A stretch of DNA of 64,000 nt from Bactericera cockerelli (GCA_024516035.1 CM044967.1:2264383-2328382), one strand, 5' to 3'. Shown: positions 37,601 through 43,735, numbered from the stretch's first letter. The notes: generated from the sequence alone by a model not told the origin. Numbers and translations are program-made.

Positions 37601-40600
37601 GGATGTATGTTAAATTAGAGAGAAAAAACTTATGAATAACGTGAAATGTACCTTAACTTAAACCATATACTTTAGCAAATTAGGAACTACCTGGAGTCCT
37701 AGAATTTAGCAAATTAATGCTTGAAATTCGACACAAATCAAGCCCATCATCACCGGCTCTGTTTCCCATGGATTAAATCCTTTGCATTGGGGAGAATCCG
37801 CCCACGTTAGAATGGCGTCTCTTGAGTTTAAATGTAAGGTGAGAGCGCGTATTTCTGGAATTGACTCGAAGATTCCATTTTGCAAGGAGCTCTGGAGAAA
37901 TGTTCTTTTTTTTAATGGAAGGCAGGAAAAAATCTTTCAAAGACACCTGGGGTGTGGGATTTCCACCCACTAAAAACCTACCTTCTCTAAAAGCTAACCG
38001 CACTTGGAACCGAAAAATGTTCTTATCATATTTTTTTTTTTTTTTTTTTTCAGAAACCCCCAAGCCCGCCCTTCACTGCCCACGTCAGAACGGGTACTTC
38101 GCCCATGAGGACCCCAAGGTGTGCGGGCAGTTCTACTTCTGTGTGGACGGCAAGTTCAACATGATCACGTGTCCCTCGGGGCTGGTGTACAATGAGAAGA
38201 CAGGGATCTGCACGTGGCCCGATGAGGCGAAGAAAACCGGATGCTCTTCTCAAGGTAACTTTCTGTAAATACAGTCGAAACTAGTCTGACTGGGGGGCGT
38301 TAAACAGGGAGAAGACCAGTGTCTCACTGGAAGACTATAAACAGAGAACAGAGTAGCCAACTCTTACAAGCCCGGCTAGCTTGCAATTTCCTAAGGTATA
38401 AAGTTTAATGGTATAAATAAAATGTCCAAATCTTCACGATGGTTGATCCCACATAGAAATACTCGTATGTCTTTCAAGTCGCTGGAGACCATCATTCCCC
38501 CTCCAGCTGTAGCCACGCTGTCTACAACAACAACAATGTCCTGTTCGGTTTGTATAAATATAAGGAGCATTACATACAATAAATAAAAAAATAATTCCGT
38601 GTCCGTGAGATAGGGACGGATACCTAAATCACGGTGGTGAGAGGATTATATGGACGCCCAGATCCAATGTCTAGGCTCCTTTCATGTCCATTAATAAGAG
38701 GTGGTAATAATTTTTTAAATAAATAAATAATAATAATACCTGTTAAACAGGTGTATATCAACGGGTCAAGCCCTATACAGTATGTTTCAGAAAAGGTGGC
38801 CACCCCATCGTAACTTTTGAACGCGACGGAATTTTTCAATTCTGTTAAGTCCTAAGTATAGGAAGTGCCCTATGGCCCATCCTGTGGTCATATTTATTTT
38901 TGGCCCCGGTCGGCCCTTCCGGCTTTTAGGCCATATTTTTTCATTTTTCTTGCGAATTTTAAATGGAATGCTATATTTTTTATTCCTGTTAATTAAAGTC
39001 CAAGTTAGGCTGAGTATAATGAGCTTTTAAAATTTTCAAAAACCTTATCAGGGGCGGAGCTAGTAGGGTGCAAGGTTCAAAACTGTTACACGCTGTATTT
39101 CAGCGTTAGTTAGATTTTTTAGTACTTTTTTTATTTTCATAGGTTCAAAATATTGTTTTAAACCATATGAAATCAAAAAAATATTCTTGTTCACATCTAA
39201 TCAGGGTCATAGTAAGGTTTTTGTAATAGTACTTTTTTTCTCACGTCAATTTTTCCGTAAATTAATGGTGTTCTCGAAATTGGCATTTTTAGAGGTGAAA
39301 GTCTGCAGTGACATATGTTTTTTATACTTGAAATCGAAAGAAAACTTAACGGAGAAGCGATTAAGATCATAAAAAAAGCCATTTAACCTGCTAGTTTTTT
39401 TACGACAGTGTCTGGTAAAGTGGGTGAATTTCGTATAGGATTTTATTTGTTGAGGAAATACAATTGGCATAGAAAATAAATAATACCTAATAAGGGAATA
39501 ATACTTCAATAAACATAACTAAATGCGAATATAAATGAAGATTATTTCTTCTAAATCAGTGCCGGATATATTTTTTTTTCTCTCTCTCTCTCTCTCTCTC
39601 TTCTCCTCTTTAAAATAATTGAATTGGTTTAATTTTCACCCTCAAGAGTTTGGTACTTGACCTGGTATTTTTTTCTCTTAAATTTCGAGATAATTAGATT
39701 TTTATTTAGAGACCTGGTATTCATTACTAGCAACACTAGTATGATTTTTTTTCAATTTGGGTTTAATATCGCGTTTCAACTGCATGGTCATATCATAACG
39801 GGGGTGTTACCCTCCATTCGCAAGAAACTCACCAACCTGCTAAACATACTTATCTCACCCAGCCTGAGTTAGGTCGGAATGCCAGCATCACGAAGTCTTC
39901 TCCTCGCTGGACGTTGCTTAACTTCGGTGATCCTACAAGAATCGTTGCATTCAAAGCGCCATCGGACTGACTCCAGAATGATTGACAATGTGTTTTCTAC
40001 AGATTTTACCAATTTACCAACTAAATTGTCTTAACCAAACAAAATGGGGTACCCTAGGCCGACTTTAGAAGCAGCATAATCCGATAATTATTTTTGATAC
40101 AACTTGAACTTTGAAAAGTGAAAAAAAGGGAGAGAAAAAAAAAAAATGTCCAGCACTGATTTAGAAGAAATAATCTTCATTTATATTCGCATTTAGTTAT
40201 GTTTATTGAAGTATTATTCCCTTATTAGGTATTATTTATTTTCTATGCCAATTGTAATAGGATTTTATTTGTTGAGGAAATACAATTGGCATAGAAAATA
40301 AATAATACCTAATAAGGGAATAATACTTCAATAAACATAACTAAATGCGAATATAAATGAAGATTATTTCTTCTAAATCAGTGCTGGACATTTTTTTTTT
40401 TTCTCTCCCTTTTTTTCACTTTTCAAAGTTCAAGTTGTATCAAAAATAATTATCGGATTATGCTGCTTCTAAAGTCGGCCTAGGGTACCCCATTTTGTTT
40501 GGTTAAGACAATTTAGTTGGTAAATTGGTAAAATCTGTAGAAAACACATTGTCAATCATTCTGGAGTCAGTCCGATGGCGCTTTGAATGCAACGATTCTT

Positions 40601-42866
40601 GTAGGATCACCAAAGTTAAGCAACGTCCAGCGAGGAGAAGACTTCGTGATGCTGGCATTCCGACCTAACTCAGGCTGGGTGAGATAAGTATGTTTAGCAG
40701 GTTGGTGAGTTTCTTGCGAATGGAGGGTAACACCCCCGTTATGATATGACCATGCAGTTGAAACGCGATATTAAACCCAAATTGAAAAAAAATCATACTA
40801 GTGTTGCTAGTAATGAATACCAGGTCTCTAAATAAAAATCTAATTATCTCGAAATTTAAGAGAAAAAAATACCAGGTCAAGTACCAAACTCTTGAGGGTG
40901 AAAATTAAACCAATTCAATTATTTTAAAGAGGAGAAGAGAGAGAGAGAGAGAGAGAAAAAAAAATATATCCGGCACTGATTTAGAAGAAATAATCTTCAT
41001 TTATATTCGCATTTAGTTATGTTTATTGAAGTATTATTCCCTTATTAGGTATTATTTATTTTCTATGCCAATTGTATTTCCTCAACAAATAAAATCCTAT
41101 ACGAAATTCACCCACTTTACCAGACACTGTCGTAAAAAAACTAGCAGGTTAAATGGCTTTTTTTATGATCTTAATCGCTTCTCCGTTAAGTTTTCTTTCG
41201 ATTTCAAGTATAAAAAACATATGTCACTGCAGACTTTCACCTCTAAAAATGCCAATTTCGAGAACACCATTAATTTACGGAAAAATTGACGTGAGAAAAA
41301 AAGTACTATTACAAAAACCTTACTATGACCCTGATTAGATGTGAACAAGAATATTTTTTTGATTTCATATGGTTTAAAACAATATTTTGAACCTATGAAA
41401 ATAAAAAAAGTACTAAAAAATCTAACTAACGCTGAAATACAGCGTGTAACAGTTTTGAACCTTGCACCCTACTAGCTCCGCCCCTGATAAGGTTTTTGAA
41501 AATTTTAAAAGCTCATTATACTCAGCCTAACTTGGACTTTAATTAACAGGAATAAAAAATATAGCATTCCATTTAAAATTCGCGAGAAAAATGAAAAAAT
41601 ATGGCCTAAAAGCCGGAAGGGCCGACCGGGGCCAAAAATAAATATGACCACAGGATGGGCCATAGGGCACTTCCTATACTTAGGACTTAACAGAATTGAA
41701 AAATTCCGTCGCGTTCAAAAGTTACGAGGGGGTGGCCACCTTTTCTGAAACATACTGTATATAAACATATAAAAAGTTTAAAAATACAAAATATCAGTAC
41801 AAAACAAAAGCAAAATTAAAAATATCTATCAAAATTATAAGATCTAAAAGTATTTTTGATCTCTTGTCCCGCAGACGTGTTCAAGTTCAACTGCCCCGAG
41901 GTGACGAAGGAGATCGGCCAGACTCACCCCCGCTACGCCGACCCGGAGGAGTGCCAGTTCTTCTACGTCTGCATCAACGGGGAGACGCCCCGCCGCAACG
42001 GGTGCAAGATGGGCCAGGTGTTCAACGATGCCACCAAGAACTGCGACTGGCCCAGGAATGTTCCCGAATGGTAAACTCAATTCAATTCATTTACTACACA
42101 AACTCAAAATAATGAGGAAAAATCCATGCACTGGGTGGGATCTGAACTATCGGATCCCTACGCTAATTGGATTACCAAACTAGCGCGTTCACCACTTGAC
42201 TTCAACTTCACAAAGTTATCAAGTCAACAATATCCAATTATTGTTGTGGTAATAAAGGACACATGGGAATCTCTTTTAGAAAAGACCACCAGAAATAATT
42301 TAAGATTGTGGTTTTCCTCCTAAGATGATTGGAGATCAAACAAAATGTTGTAAAATGCTGGGAGTGTCAGAACCAACGAACCTTTGGGTTGGGTGGAAGA
42401 GATTGTCATAGACAATAACCCCGCCTTTTAGTTAGGACATATGTATTTATCTATTTTTTTTCTTTCTAACCACACGACATATCATAACAATATTAACCTC
42501 AACGTCCTCAACTATGAAGTAGAGTTGAACTTTGTGAAACTTTTTTAAAAAAAAAATGGATTTTTTTTTTTTAATGGAACTTTTTAATCTTACGCCAGCA
42601 GTATAAATTAAGTAACTATTATTATTATTATTATTTCCAATCGTAATGGTTTAACTTTTGTGCACGACACCATTGAAATCCCTTTAAACTGGACCAACTG
42701 CTCATTCGGCTTTCTTTGTTTCAGCGCTGAATGGTACAAGGGCATTCTCACCGACGAACAGTTGCATGACCTTGAGTACCCCAAACCCAAGGCCAAACTA
42801 GCCAACAAGGGACCCTCCCGAGGAAAGCCCCAGAGGAAACAACAACCAGTGGAGGATGACGAATAG
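19588..42866 (+). CDS. obst-B: CPAP3 chitin-binding cuticular protein, obstructor-B-like (spliced, 5 exons)
   Basis: A secreted cuticular protein analogous to peritrophins. It should bind chitin in the assembling exoskeleton or tracheal cuticle. Exons are 19588-19639, 34793-35092, 38054-38254, 41875-42070 and 42725-42866. All junctions are GT-AG and join in one frame of 891 nt, or 296 aa plus stop. Residues 1-20 are a signal peptide (hydrophobic IILSVVLACICA). Residues 21-57 are a linker rich in Pro, Ser and Arg. Three six-cysteine peritrophin-A (CBM14) domains follow at about C58-C111, C126-C181 and C191-C250. The tail starts AEWYKGILTDEQL and is basic then acidic. The three-domain layout and the DWYK/EWYK-type tail define CPAP3. 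I assign the B type from remembered similarity of domains 2 and 3, so it needs a search. The exons are much more GC-rich than the introns. Exon 1 is separated from exon 2 by a scaffold gap, so that join is the weakest part of the model. Confidence 0.85.
19640..20140. repeat. degenerate ~30-bp repeats at start of intron 1
   Basis: AATTAGATTTATAAAC and GGAAATTTGATAG motifs recur about fifteen times with decay, beginning directly at the splice donor (GTAAGAAATTAGATTT). Confidence 0.65.
20140..20600. other. intron sequence without recognised features
   Basis: AT-rich intronic sequence; 20,460-20,580 has GGTGGTGGAAGGATGCCTTT followed by CTAACGCC, which may be part of an unclassified SINE. Nothing coding. 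Confidence 0.4.
20624..20792 (+). mobile_element. SINE-C, head degenerate
   Basis: GATCCGTTGGTTCGAGTCCC (B-box), AATGCATGAATTTTTCC, GTTAGGTGATAGAAAATGC and ACCTCGCCTGGTGG. The A-box half of the tRNA head is not recognisable. Confidence 0.72.
20888..21218. repeat. 64-bp minisatellite, about five units
   Basis: Unit: TAATAACTCACAGTACAAAT, a spacer, TTTTATTTTACAAATCATAC and GTCACTTGATGC. Units are nearly identical; two carry an AATAATA insertion. Any reading frame across it is a repeat artefact. Confidence 0.95.
21705..21897 (-). mobile_element. SINE-C
   Basis: Minus strand: GTCAAGTGGTTAAGGCGC (A-box region), GTTGGTTCGAATATT, ATGAGGAAAAAT inverse, then TAGGTGGTAGAAAATGC and CGCCTGGTGGTTACTTTCC. 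Confidence 0.78.
21945..22012 (+). repeat. SINE-A 3' fragment
   Basis: ATGGACATGACTGGAGCCTA, GATCTGGGCGTGCATATAAT and CCTCTCACCACTGTAAT match the SINE-A 3' part. Confidence 0.7.
22050..22200 (-). repeat. unclassified dispersed repeat with tRNA-like end
   Basis: TAAGGGCAAAGTTTTATAAG and AAGTTATTAAG recur at 42,975-43,030 and inversely at 59,000-59,050. The 3' part (ACTTGGGACTCGAACCATC, then AGGTTACAAGTCC) is a minus-strand B-box and anticodon-arm-like region. Confidence 0.5.
22650..23525. repeat. GA-rich minisatellite (~44-bp units) and GA tract
   Basis: Core unit GAGGGTTGGGGAGAGAGAAA followed by GAGAGAAGGGTGGTAGAGA repeats from 22,690 to 23,100, then decays to GA-rich sequence. The Ser/Leu/Pro frames on the minus strand are artefacts. 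Confidence 0.92.
23975..24115 (+). repeat. 5S-SINE body fragment
   Basis: GGCCCTACCCAGGCTGGGTG, TTTCCAGCGAATGGA, GTGACCATGCAGTTGAAAGC and GACTTTAAA. The tail wording (CATGCAGTTGAAA) is that of the 5S-SINE; the head is absent. Confidence 0.65.
24236..24325 (+). repeat. family F SINE tail with TATTC repeat
   Basis: ACTGCTGGAGTAAAGGGAC, CTTACCTCGGCAGTATAAAC, then (TTCTA)n. Same tail logic as SINE-E but a different simple repeat. Confidence 0.7.
24331..24462 (-). mobile_element. SINE-B
   Basis: Minus strand: ACCTCAGTAGCTTGATCGAT, AAGGTGGCGGACTT, GTTCAAGTACCGG, GATTTAGTAAAGCGAGTTTG and CACGAAAGTGATTGACACA. tRNA-like A- and B-boxes with a short ~65-bp 3' part. Confidence 0.85.
24640..24800. repeat. 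family L-like repeat
   Basis: TCTCATCAGCAATTCCACTA, TTCTGAATATTTCAACTAAC and ACAGAAAAGTGAGAAG resemble parts of 28,345-28,535 in inverse order and orientation. Confidence 0.45.
25735..25942 (-). mobile_element. SINE-E with intact tRNA acceptor stem
   Basis: Minus strand starts TGTCCCGGTAGCTCAGTGGT and reaches GGTTCGAAACCCAGCCGGGA C. GTCCCGG pairs with CCGGGAC as in a tRNA acceptor stem. Body: GACAAGTTATCCTCCCATTT. Tail: ACTGCTGGAATAATGGGA, GGCAGTATAAATAAGGCGA and (ATT)n. Confidence 0.87.
25983..26124 (+). mobile_element. SINE-B
   Basis: ACCTCAGTAGCTGGATCGAT, GAGGCGGCGGACTTGTAACC, TTCGAGTCCCAAG, TTTAGTAAAGCGAGTTTGAG and GTGATTAACACAAATATGAT. Confidence 0.87.
26218..26546 (-). mobile_element. 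SINE-B split by a LINE 3' end
   Basis: 26,218-26,333 is the 3' part and anticodon-arm region; 26,518-26,546 is the 5' end (ACCGACCTCAGTAGCTTGAT on the minus strand). They are one element interrupted by the LINE fragment at 26,341-26,517. CTTA occurs at both edges. Confidence 0.82.
26341..26517 (-). mobile_element. LINE 3' end inserted in SINE-B
   Basis: Minus strand: GGGTTGGGTGGAACAGATTG, stem-loop GATTGCCAAAGGCAAT, AACCCCGCCCTTTAGTTAGG ACAT, an AT-rich segment, AATAAAGTGTT and a poly(A) of 9. Complete 3' module of the hairpin-type LINE. Confidence 0.8.
26877..26976. other. assembly gap, 100 N
   Basis: Exactly 100 N, the usual placeholder for a gap of unknown size. It lies inside intron 1 of the CPAP3 gene; distances across it are not real. 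Confidence 0.99.
26977..27078. repeat. 22-bp tandem repeat at gap edge
   Basis: About four and a half units of GGCAGAAGGTTTTAGAACTA CT directly abut the gap, so the gap was probably caused by this array. Confidence 0.9.
27170..27545. repeat. CT-rich low-complexity tract
   Basis: CTCTCT runs mixed with CCTCC and TTCTT. Three overlapping Ser/Leu-rich frames here are compositional artefacts. Confidence 0.9.
27565..27722. repeat. GA microsatellite with GGGTGTATGG units
   Basis: Four units of (GA)n followed by GGTGTATGGG. Together with the CT tract before it this forms a long imperfect inverted CT/GA structure. Confidence 0.9.
27797..28008 (+). mobile_element. SINE-C, full-length
   Basis: CACTGGTAGTCAAGTGGTTA, AAGCGCTAGTCTGGTAATCC, GTTGGTTCGTATCCC, GAATTTTTCCTCATTCATTT, GAGGGTTAGGTGGTAGAAAA, GAGCATTAACCTCGCCTGG and an ATT-rich end. 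Confidence 0.85.
28040..28145 (-). repeat. family F SINE tail
   Basis: (AATAG)n then TACCTTGTTTATACTGCTGA, GACTGAAAAGTCCCTTTACG and CAGCAGTCAAACAGG; the inverse of 24,236-24,325. Confidence 0.7.
28345..28535 (-). repeat. family L dispersed repeat
   Basis: Bounded by CACTTTTCTGTTTATACCGA and CTCACTTTTCTATTTATACT. Contains TATTCATGTACATCTGGTAC, the uninterrupted form of the site that carries a MITE at 54,239. Confidence 0.6.
28618..28672 (-). repeat. 5S-SINE 3' tail fragment
   Basis: GGGTTAAACGTCGCTTTCAA and CTGTATGGTCATATCACGAC are the inverse of the 5S-SINE tail. Confidence 0.6.
28960..29020. repeat. pogo-type MITE end fragment
   Basis: TACAGTGAAACCTGGATGTA and AGAGACGAAATTTCCGGTCC resemble the ends of the MITEs at 44,038 and 44,995. 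Confidence 0.5.
29403..29475 (+). repeat. LINE 3'-end fragment
   Basis: GGTTGGGTGGAAGAGATTGT, stem-loop ATTGTCGAAAGCAAT, AACCCCGCCCTTTAGTTAGG and ACATATATTATGTACC. Confidence 0.72.
29476..29900. repeat. unclassified element beginning TACAGGGTGATCG
   Basis: Starts ACAGGGTGATCGAAACCACC and contains GAAATTTAAATGGAATGC followed by ATATTTTTTATT. The latter is nearly identical to a segment of the large palindrome (38,955-38,990 and its mirror). No second end was found. Confidence 0.5.
29900..31510. other. gene-free intron sequence
   Basis: Within intron 1 of the CPAP3 gene. Only short fragments are recognised (AAGCCACACTGTCCCTCAAC at about 30,450). Nothing coding. Confidence 0.55.
31530..31862. 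repeat. CACCTC minisatellite (~31-bp units)
   Basis: CTCACCTCAACATCTCCTCA and CCTCCACACTC alternate about five times, flanked by related CTTCCACCTTCTTCTC units. Confidence 0.93.
32069..32215 (-). mobile_element. SINE-B
   Basis: Minus strand: CACCGACCTCAGTAGCTTGA, TCGATAAGGCGGTGGACTTG, GTTCAAGTCCCGGTTTCAGC, then GTAGTTGTGATATCACGAAA and GTGGTTAACACAAATATGAT. Confidence 0.87.
32218..32457 (-). mobile_element. SINE-E / family F composite
   Basis: 32,335-32,457 is a minus-strand SINE-E head and body (GGTTCGAAACCCAGCCGGGA inverse, GACAAGTTATCCACCCATTT). 32,218-32,300 is a family F tail (TTGTTTATACAGCCGAAGTC, AAAAAGTCCCTTTATTTC) in the same orientation, separated by a TCTCTTACAT duplication. Confidence 0.65.
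32812..32990. repeat. CT microsatellite
   Basis: (CT)n with TTCT and CCCT interruptions; reading frames across it are artefacts. Confidence 0.93.
33000..33465. other. AT-rich intron sequence
   Basis: TATAATATTA-type low-complexity DNA with two ATTACCTACGTCA-like motifs (33,016 and, inverted, 33,065); no gene. Confidence 0.5.
33472..33557 (-). mobile_element. SINE-B, 3'-truncated
   Basis: Minus strand head CCGACCTCAGTAGCTTGATC to GTTCAAGTCCCGGTTTCAGC; the 3' part beyond GATTAG is lost. Confidence 0.8.
33739..33765. repeat. poly(C) run
   Basis: About 27 consecutive C, flanked by GGTCAA and AGCTCTAG; a rare homopolymer in this AT-rich setting. Confidence 0.95.
33989..34095. repeat. ~106-bp direct repeat, left copy
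   Basis: TAATATGTTTTGACAAATTC, TGTGCCATGGAGTCGAAAGT and AATAGGATTTA recur after the SINE-A at 34,453-34,564 with few differences. Confidence 0.88.
34096..34452 (+). mobile_element. SINE-A, full-length
   Basis: CCAGCCTCCGTGGCGTAACG, GAGTTCGATTCCCGGTTGGA, GGCCCTACCCAGGCTGGGTG, AGCGAATGGAGG and CGTCCATATAATCCTCTCAC, ending in an ATT-rich tail. It is bracketed by ~106-bp direct repeats. Confidence 0.9.
34453..34564. repeat. ~106-bp direct repeat, right copy
   Basis: Second copy of 33,989-34,095, with substitutions and small indels. Confidence 0.88.
34793..35092 (+). CDS. obst-B: CPAP3 (obst-B-like) exon 2, linker and first chitin-binding domain
   Basis: Acceptor CTTCCAG/TG, donor CTGC/GTGAGT. 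Encodes the last signal-peptide residues, a Pro/Arg/Ser linker, then CBM14 domain 1 with cysteines at 58, 71, 77, 87, 103 and 111 of the model. Phase 1 at both ends. Strongly GC-rich relative to flanks. Confidence 0.92.
35199..35217 (+). repeat. duplicated splice-donor segment
   Basis: GAACTGCGTGAGTATTA here repeats the end of exon 2 and its donor (35,085-35,101). Use of this copy would retain ~110 nt with an in-frame stop, so it is probably a decoy or a relic. Confidence 0.75.
35280..35470. repeat. short local duplications
   Basis: ACATCTTAGAAGC occurs several times at 35,237-35,292, and AATATGAAAAATAAAACAAA TGATTTTATAAAAC is duplicated (35,341 and 35,388). A related segment lies at 57,600-57,690. 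Confidence 0.6.
35560..35710 (-). repeat. unclassified retroposon-like segment with poly(T)
   Basis: Ends at (ATT)n plus a 17-T run (35,680-35,707), consistent with a minus-strand tail. Contains CCCTCTTCCGAGTGTCTGGT. Family not recognised. Confidence 0.4.
35775..35988 (+). mobile_element. family J repeat, copy 1
   Basis: GGGGACTATAAACAGGTAGT, CTTGGTTCTGGGGGCCCTAG, GCAGTGGTAAAAGTGCTGAG, GGCTACCATCGTTCACGATG and a (GAT)n tail. Other copies: 46,835 and 60,110 (-). Confidence 0.72.
36418..36623 (-). mobile_element. SINE-C, full-length
   Basis: Minus strand: GTCAAGTGGTTAACGCG, GGTAATCCAGGTAGCGTAGG, GTTGGTTCGAATCCCACCCA, TTAATTTGAATTTATGACCA, GGTGGTAGAAAATGCTTTGA. Confidence 0.82.
36695..36905 (+). 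mobile_element. SINE-E, full-length
   Basis: AGCTCAGTGGTAAAGGCGGC, GTCGTGGGTTCGAAACCCAG CCGGGACATG, TATCCTCCCATTTGGGATTT, CTTACTGCTGGAATAATGGG, GGGCAGTATAAATAAGGCGA and (TTA)n. Its 5' acceptor strand is degraded (ACTATCTAC). Confidence 0.85.
37295..37430 (-). mobile_element. SINE-E, 5'-truncated
   Basis: (ATA)n, TCGCCTTATTTATACTGCCC, GCAGTAAGCCCAAGACG and CCCAAATGGGAGGATAACTT; stops before the tRNA head. Confidence 0.78.
37431..38028. other. intron 2 sequence without recognised features
   Basis: One family L motif (ACAGAAAAGTGAGAAGTTGT at about 37,512). Otherwise no feature; the exon 3 acceptor is preceded by a 22-T run (38,029-38,050). Confidence 0.5.
38054..38254 (+). CDS. obst-B: CPAP3 (obst-B-like) exon 3, second chitin-binding domain
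   Basis: Acceptor T(22)CAG/AA, donor CAAG/GTAACT, 201 nt, phase 1 at both ends, so it could be skipped without a frameshift. CBM14 domain 2 has cysteines 126, 141, 147, 157, 170 and 181, with NGYFAHED and FYFCVDGKFNMITCP motifs. Confidence 0.93.
38266..38548 (-). mobile_element. family I repeat, copy 2
   Basis: Begins 12 bp after the exon 3 donor. Starts TACAGTCGAAACTAGTCTGA, has AGGGAGAAGACCAGTGTCTC, GATGGTTGATCCCACATAGA, GGAGACCATCATTC and ends AGCTGTAGCC...CAACAACAACAATG. Confidence 0.75.
38594..38697 (-). repeat. SINE-A 3' fragment
   Basis: AATTCCGTGTCCGTGAGATA, ATGGACGCCCAGATCCAATG and TCTAGGCTCCTTTCATGTCC are the inverse of the SINE-A 3' part. Confidence 0.75.
39435..39568 (+). repeat. 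palindrome module X, copy 1
   Basis: ATAGGATTTTATTTGTTGAG to CTAAATCAGTGCCGGA. Copies: here, about 40,152-40,256 (inverted, lacking the first 24 nt), 40,257-40,390 (direct) and about 40,966-41,101 (inverted). The 24-nt loop of the palindrome is simply the start of the third copy. Confidence 0.82.
39757..39972 (-). mobile_element. 5S-SINE in left arm of palindrome
   Basis: Minus strand head AGTCCGATGGCGCTTTGAAT, TTGTAGGATCACCGAAGTTA, AGCAACGTCCAGCGAGGAG; body GCCTGAGT...GGTGAG inverse; tail CATGCAGTTGAAACGCGAT. Confidence 0.87.
40566..40778 (+). mobile_element. 5S-SINE in right arm of palindrome
   Basis: Mirror of 39,757-39,972 with a C/T difference (ATCACCAAAG against ATCACCGAAG). Confidence 0.87.
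41875..42070 (+). CDS. obst-B: CPAP3 (obst-B-like) exon 4, third chitin-binding domain
   Basis: Acceptor CCCGCAG/AC, donor GAATG/GTAAAC. CBM14 domain 3 from C191 to the split codon C250, with HPRYADPEECQFFYVCINGE and CDWPRNVPEC. Phase 1 in, phase 2 out. Confidence 0.92.
42092..42210 (-). mobile_element. SINE-C, truncated
   Basis: Minus strand GTCAAGTGGTGAACGCGC, GGTAATCCAATTAGCGTAGG, GGTTCGAT region altered to GATAGTTCAGATCCC, ATGGATTTTTCC. Lies 22 bp after the exon 4 donor. Confidence 0.75.
42386..42450 (+). repeat. LINE 3'-end fragment
   Basis: GGGTTGGGTGGAAGAGATTG, stem-loop ATTGTCATAGACAAT and AACCCCGCCTTTTAGTTAGG. Confidence 0.72.
42560..42645 (+). repeat. SINE-E/F tail fragment
   Basis: ATGGAACTTTTTAATCTTAC, GCCAGCAGTATAAATTAAG and (ATT)n. 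Confidence 0.55.
42725..42866 (+). CDS. obst-B: CPAP3 (obst-B-like) exon 5, C-terminal tail
   Basis: Acceptor TTTGTTTCAG/C. Completes C250 and adds AEWYKGILTDEQLHDLEYPK, a basic Lys/Arg/Pro stretch and the acidic end PVEDDE, stop TAG at 42,864-42,866. The tail pattern is that of CPAP3 proteins. Confidence 0.9.
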
Positions 42867-42908
42867 AGCCAGAGGAAACAACAACCAGTGGAGGATGACG
42901 AATAGAGT
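42831..42908 (+). repeat. 39-bp tandem duplication spanning the stop codon
   Basis: CAGAGGAAACAACAACCAGT...GACGAATAGAG occurs twice in a row with a period of exactly 39 (13 codons). The first copy ends the protein; the second is 3' UTR. Confidence 0.92.
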
Positions 42909-42968
42909 CGAACGCAAACGAGTGTGAACGAGAATGAACGAAAGTGCACGGAAGTAGACGAAAGTAAT

Positions 42969-42974
42969 AATAAA
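42969..42974 (+). promoter_or_regulatory. candidate poly(A) signal of the first CPAP3 gene
   Basis: AATAAA about 100 nt after the stop. A further AATAAATAAAAAAG cluster lies near 43,590. The true site cannot be chosen from sequence alone. Confidence 0.35.
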
Positions 42975-43735
42975 AATAGAAAATCTTATAAGGGCAAAGA
43001 TTTATAAGTAAAGCTATTAAGCCCAGAAATCTATTAACGTGTGATCGTAAAAAAGAGATGAGAATAGGGAAAGAAAATATGGTCGAAGTGTAAAAAAAAA
43101 AAATATATTCAAGCCCCTTTTTTGACGCTAACCTTTTAGAGATACCCTAGATAAAAGTCAAAAAACGCTGAAACAAAATTAGATGATAGTTGTCATGTGT
43201 TAAGCTGAAATTGTCAGACGTTTAGATTTTCCGGACAAAAAAATATAGACTAAGTTCAATATTTTTGTCTTTCAGTTTCTTGAAACTTCAAGATCTCAAT
43301 GAATTATTGAAGAATCCTTTCATGACCACGAACACCAGAGATTGATCTAGTTAGATCGATCGAAAAGCTTTTTTATAATGTTTTTCCTGTATAAAAGCAA
43401 GGTTTGATGTAAAAACATACAAGGGTAAAAATGGGTTTTCAAGCCAATTTTTTTTCAATTCAAAATCATACATTTGCGTGACTATACATCATAATGCTGT
43501 TATTTTTCTCCTTAAAGTTCTCCTATTTCATGTACTTCTCTACACACAACATCTTCTCATCATGTAAATACAAACTTTTATAAAAAAATAAATAAAAAAG
43601 AAGAAAAAATTACAAAACAATGCAGTCTTGTCGTTTATATACTCACTTTATTTCTTAGCTTTCTCAGTTCATAAGGGTTCATACCTTCTTTGATTAGGAG
43701 TTTACATATTTACTGTTGTTGTTGTAGCTGCACCG
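42975..43735. other. 3' flank, mostly unassigned
   Basis: 42,975-43,030 is the dispersed AAGGGCAAAGATTTATAAGT repeat also seen near 22,060. The rest is AT-rich with no recognised feature and may be 3' UTR. Confidence 0.5.

Larger units (their letters stand above)
38774..41761. mobile_element. ~3-kb near-perfect palindrome / giant fold-back element in intron 3
   Basis: Left arm 38,774-40,256 and right arm 40,281-41,761 are reverse complements of about 1.48 kb with only a handful of differences seen (for example CCATCG/CCCTCG, TTGCGAA/CGCGAA, CT-run length). The loop is 24 nt. Outer ends read TATACAGTATGTTTCAG and its inverse, so TATA or TA brackets the element, as with TA-duplicating DNA transposons. 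Each arm holds one copy of the 5S-SINE and two inverted copies of a ~130-bp module X. No transposase-like frame is present. The paired ORFs on opposite strands are mirror images of non-coding sequence. Confidence 0.9.

Noticed and set aside
39187..41348. Matching ORFs on opposite strands (61-87 aa) in the palindrome
   Set aside because: They are mirror copies of the same non-coding sequence; no domain or codon bias. The duplication is real, the genes are not.
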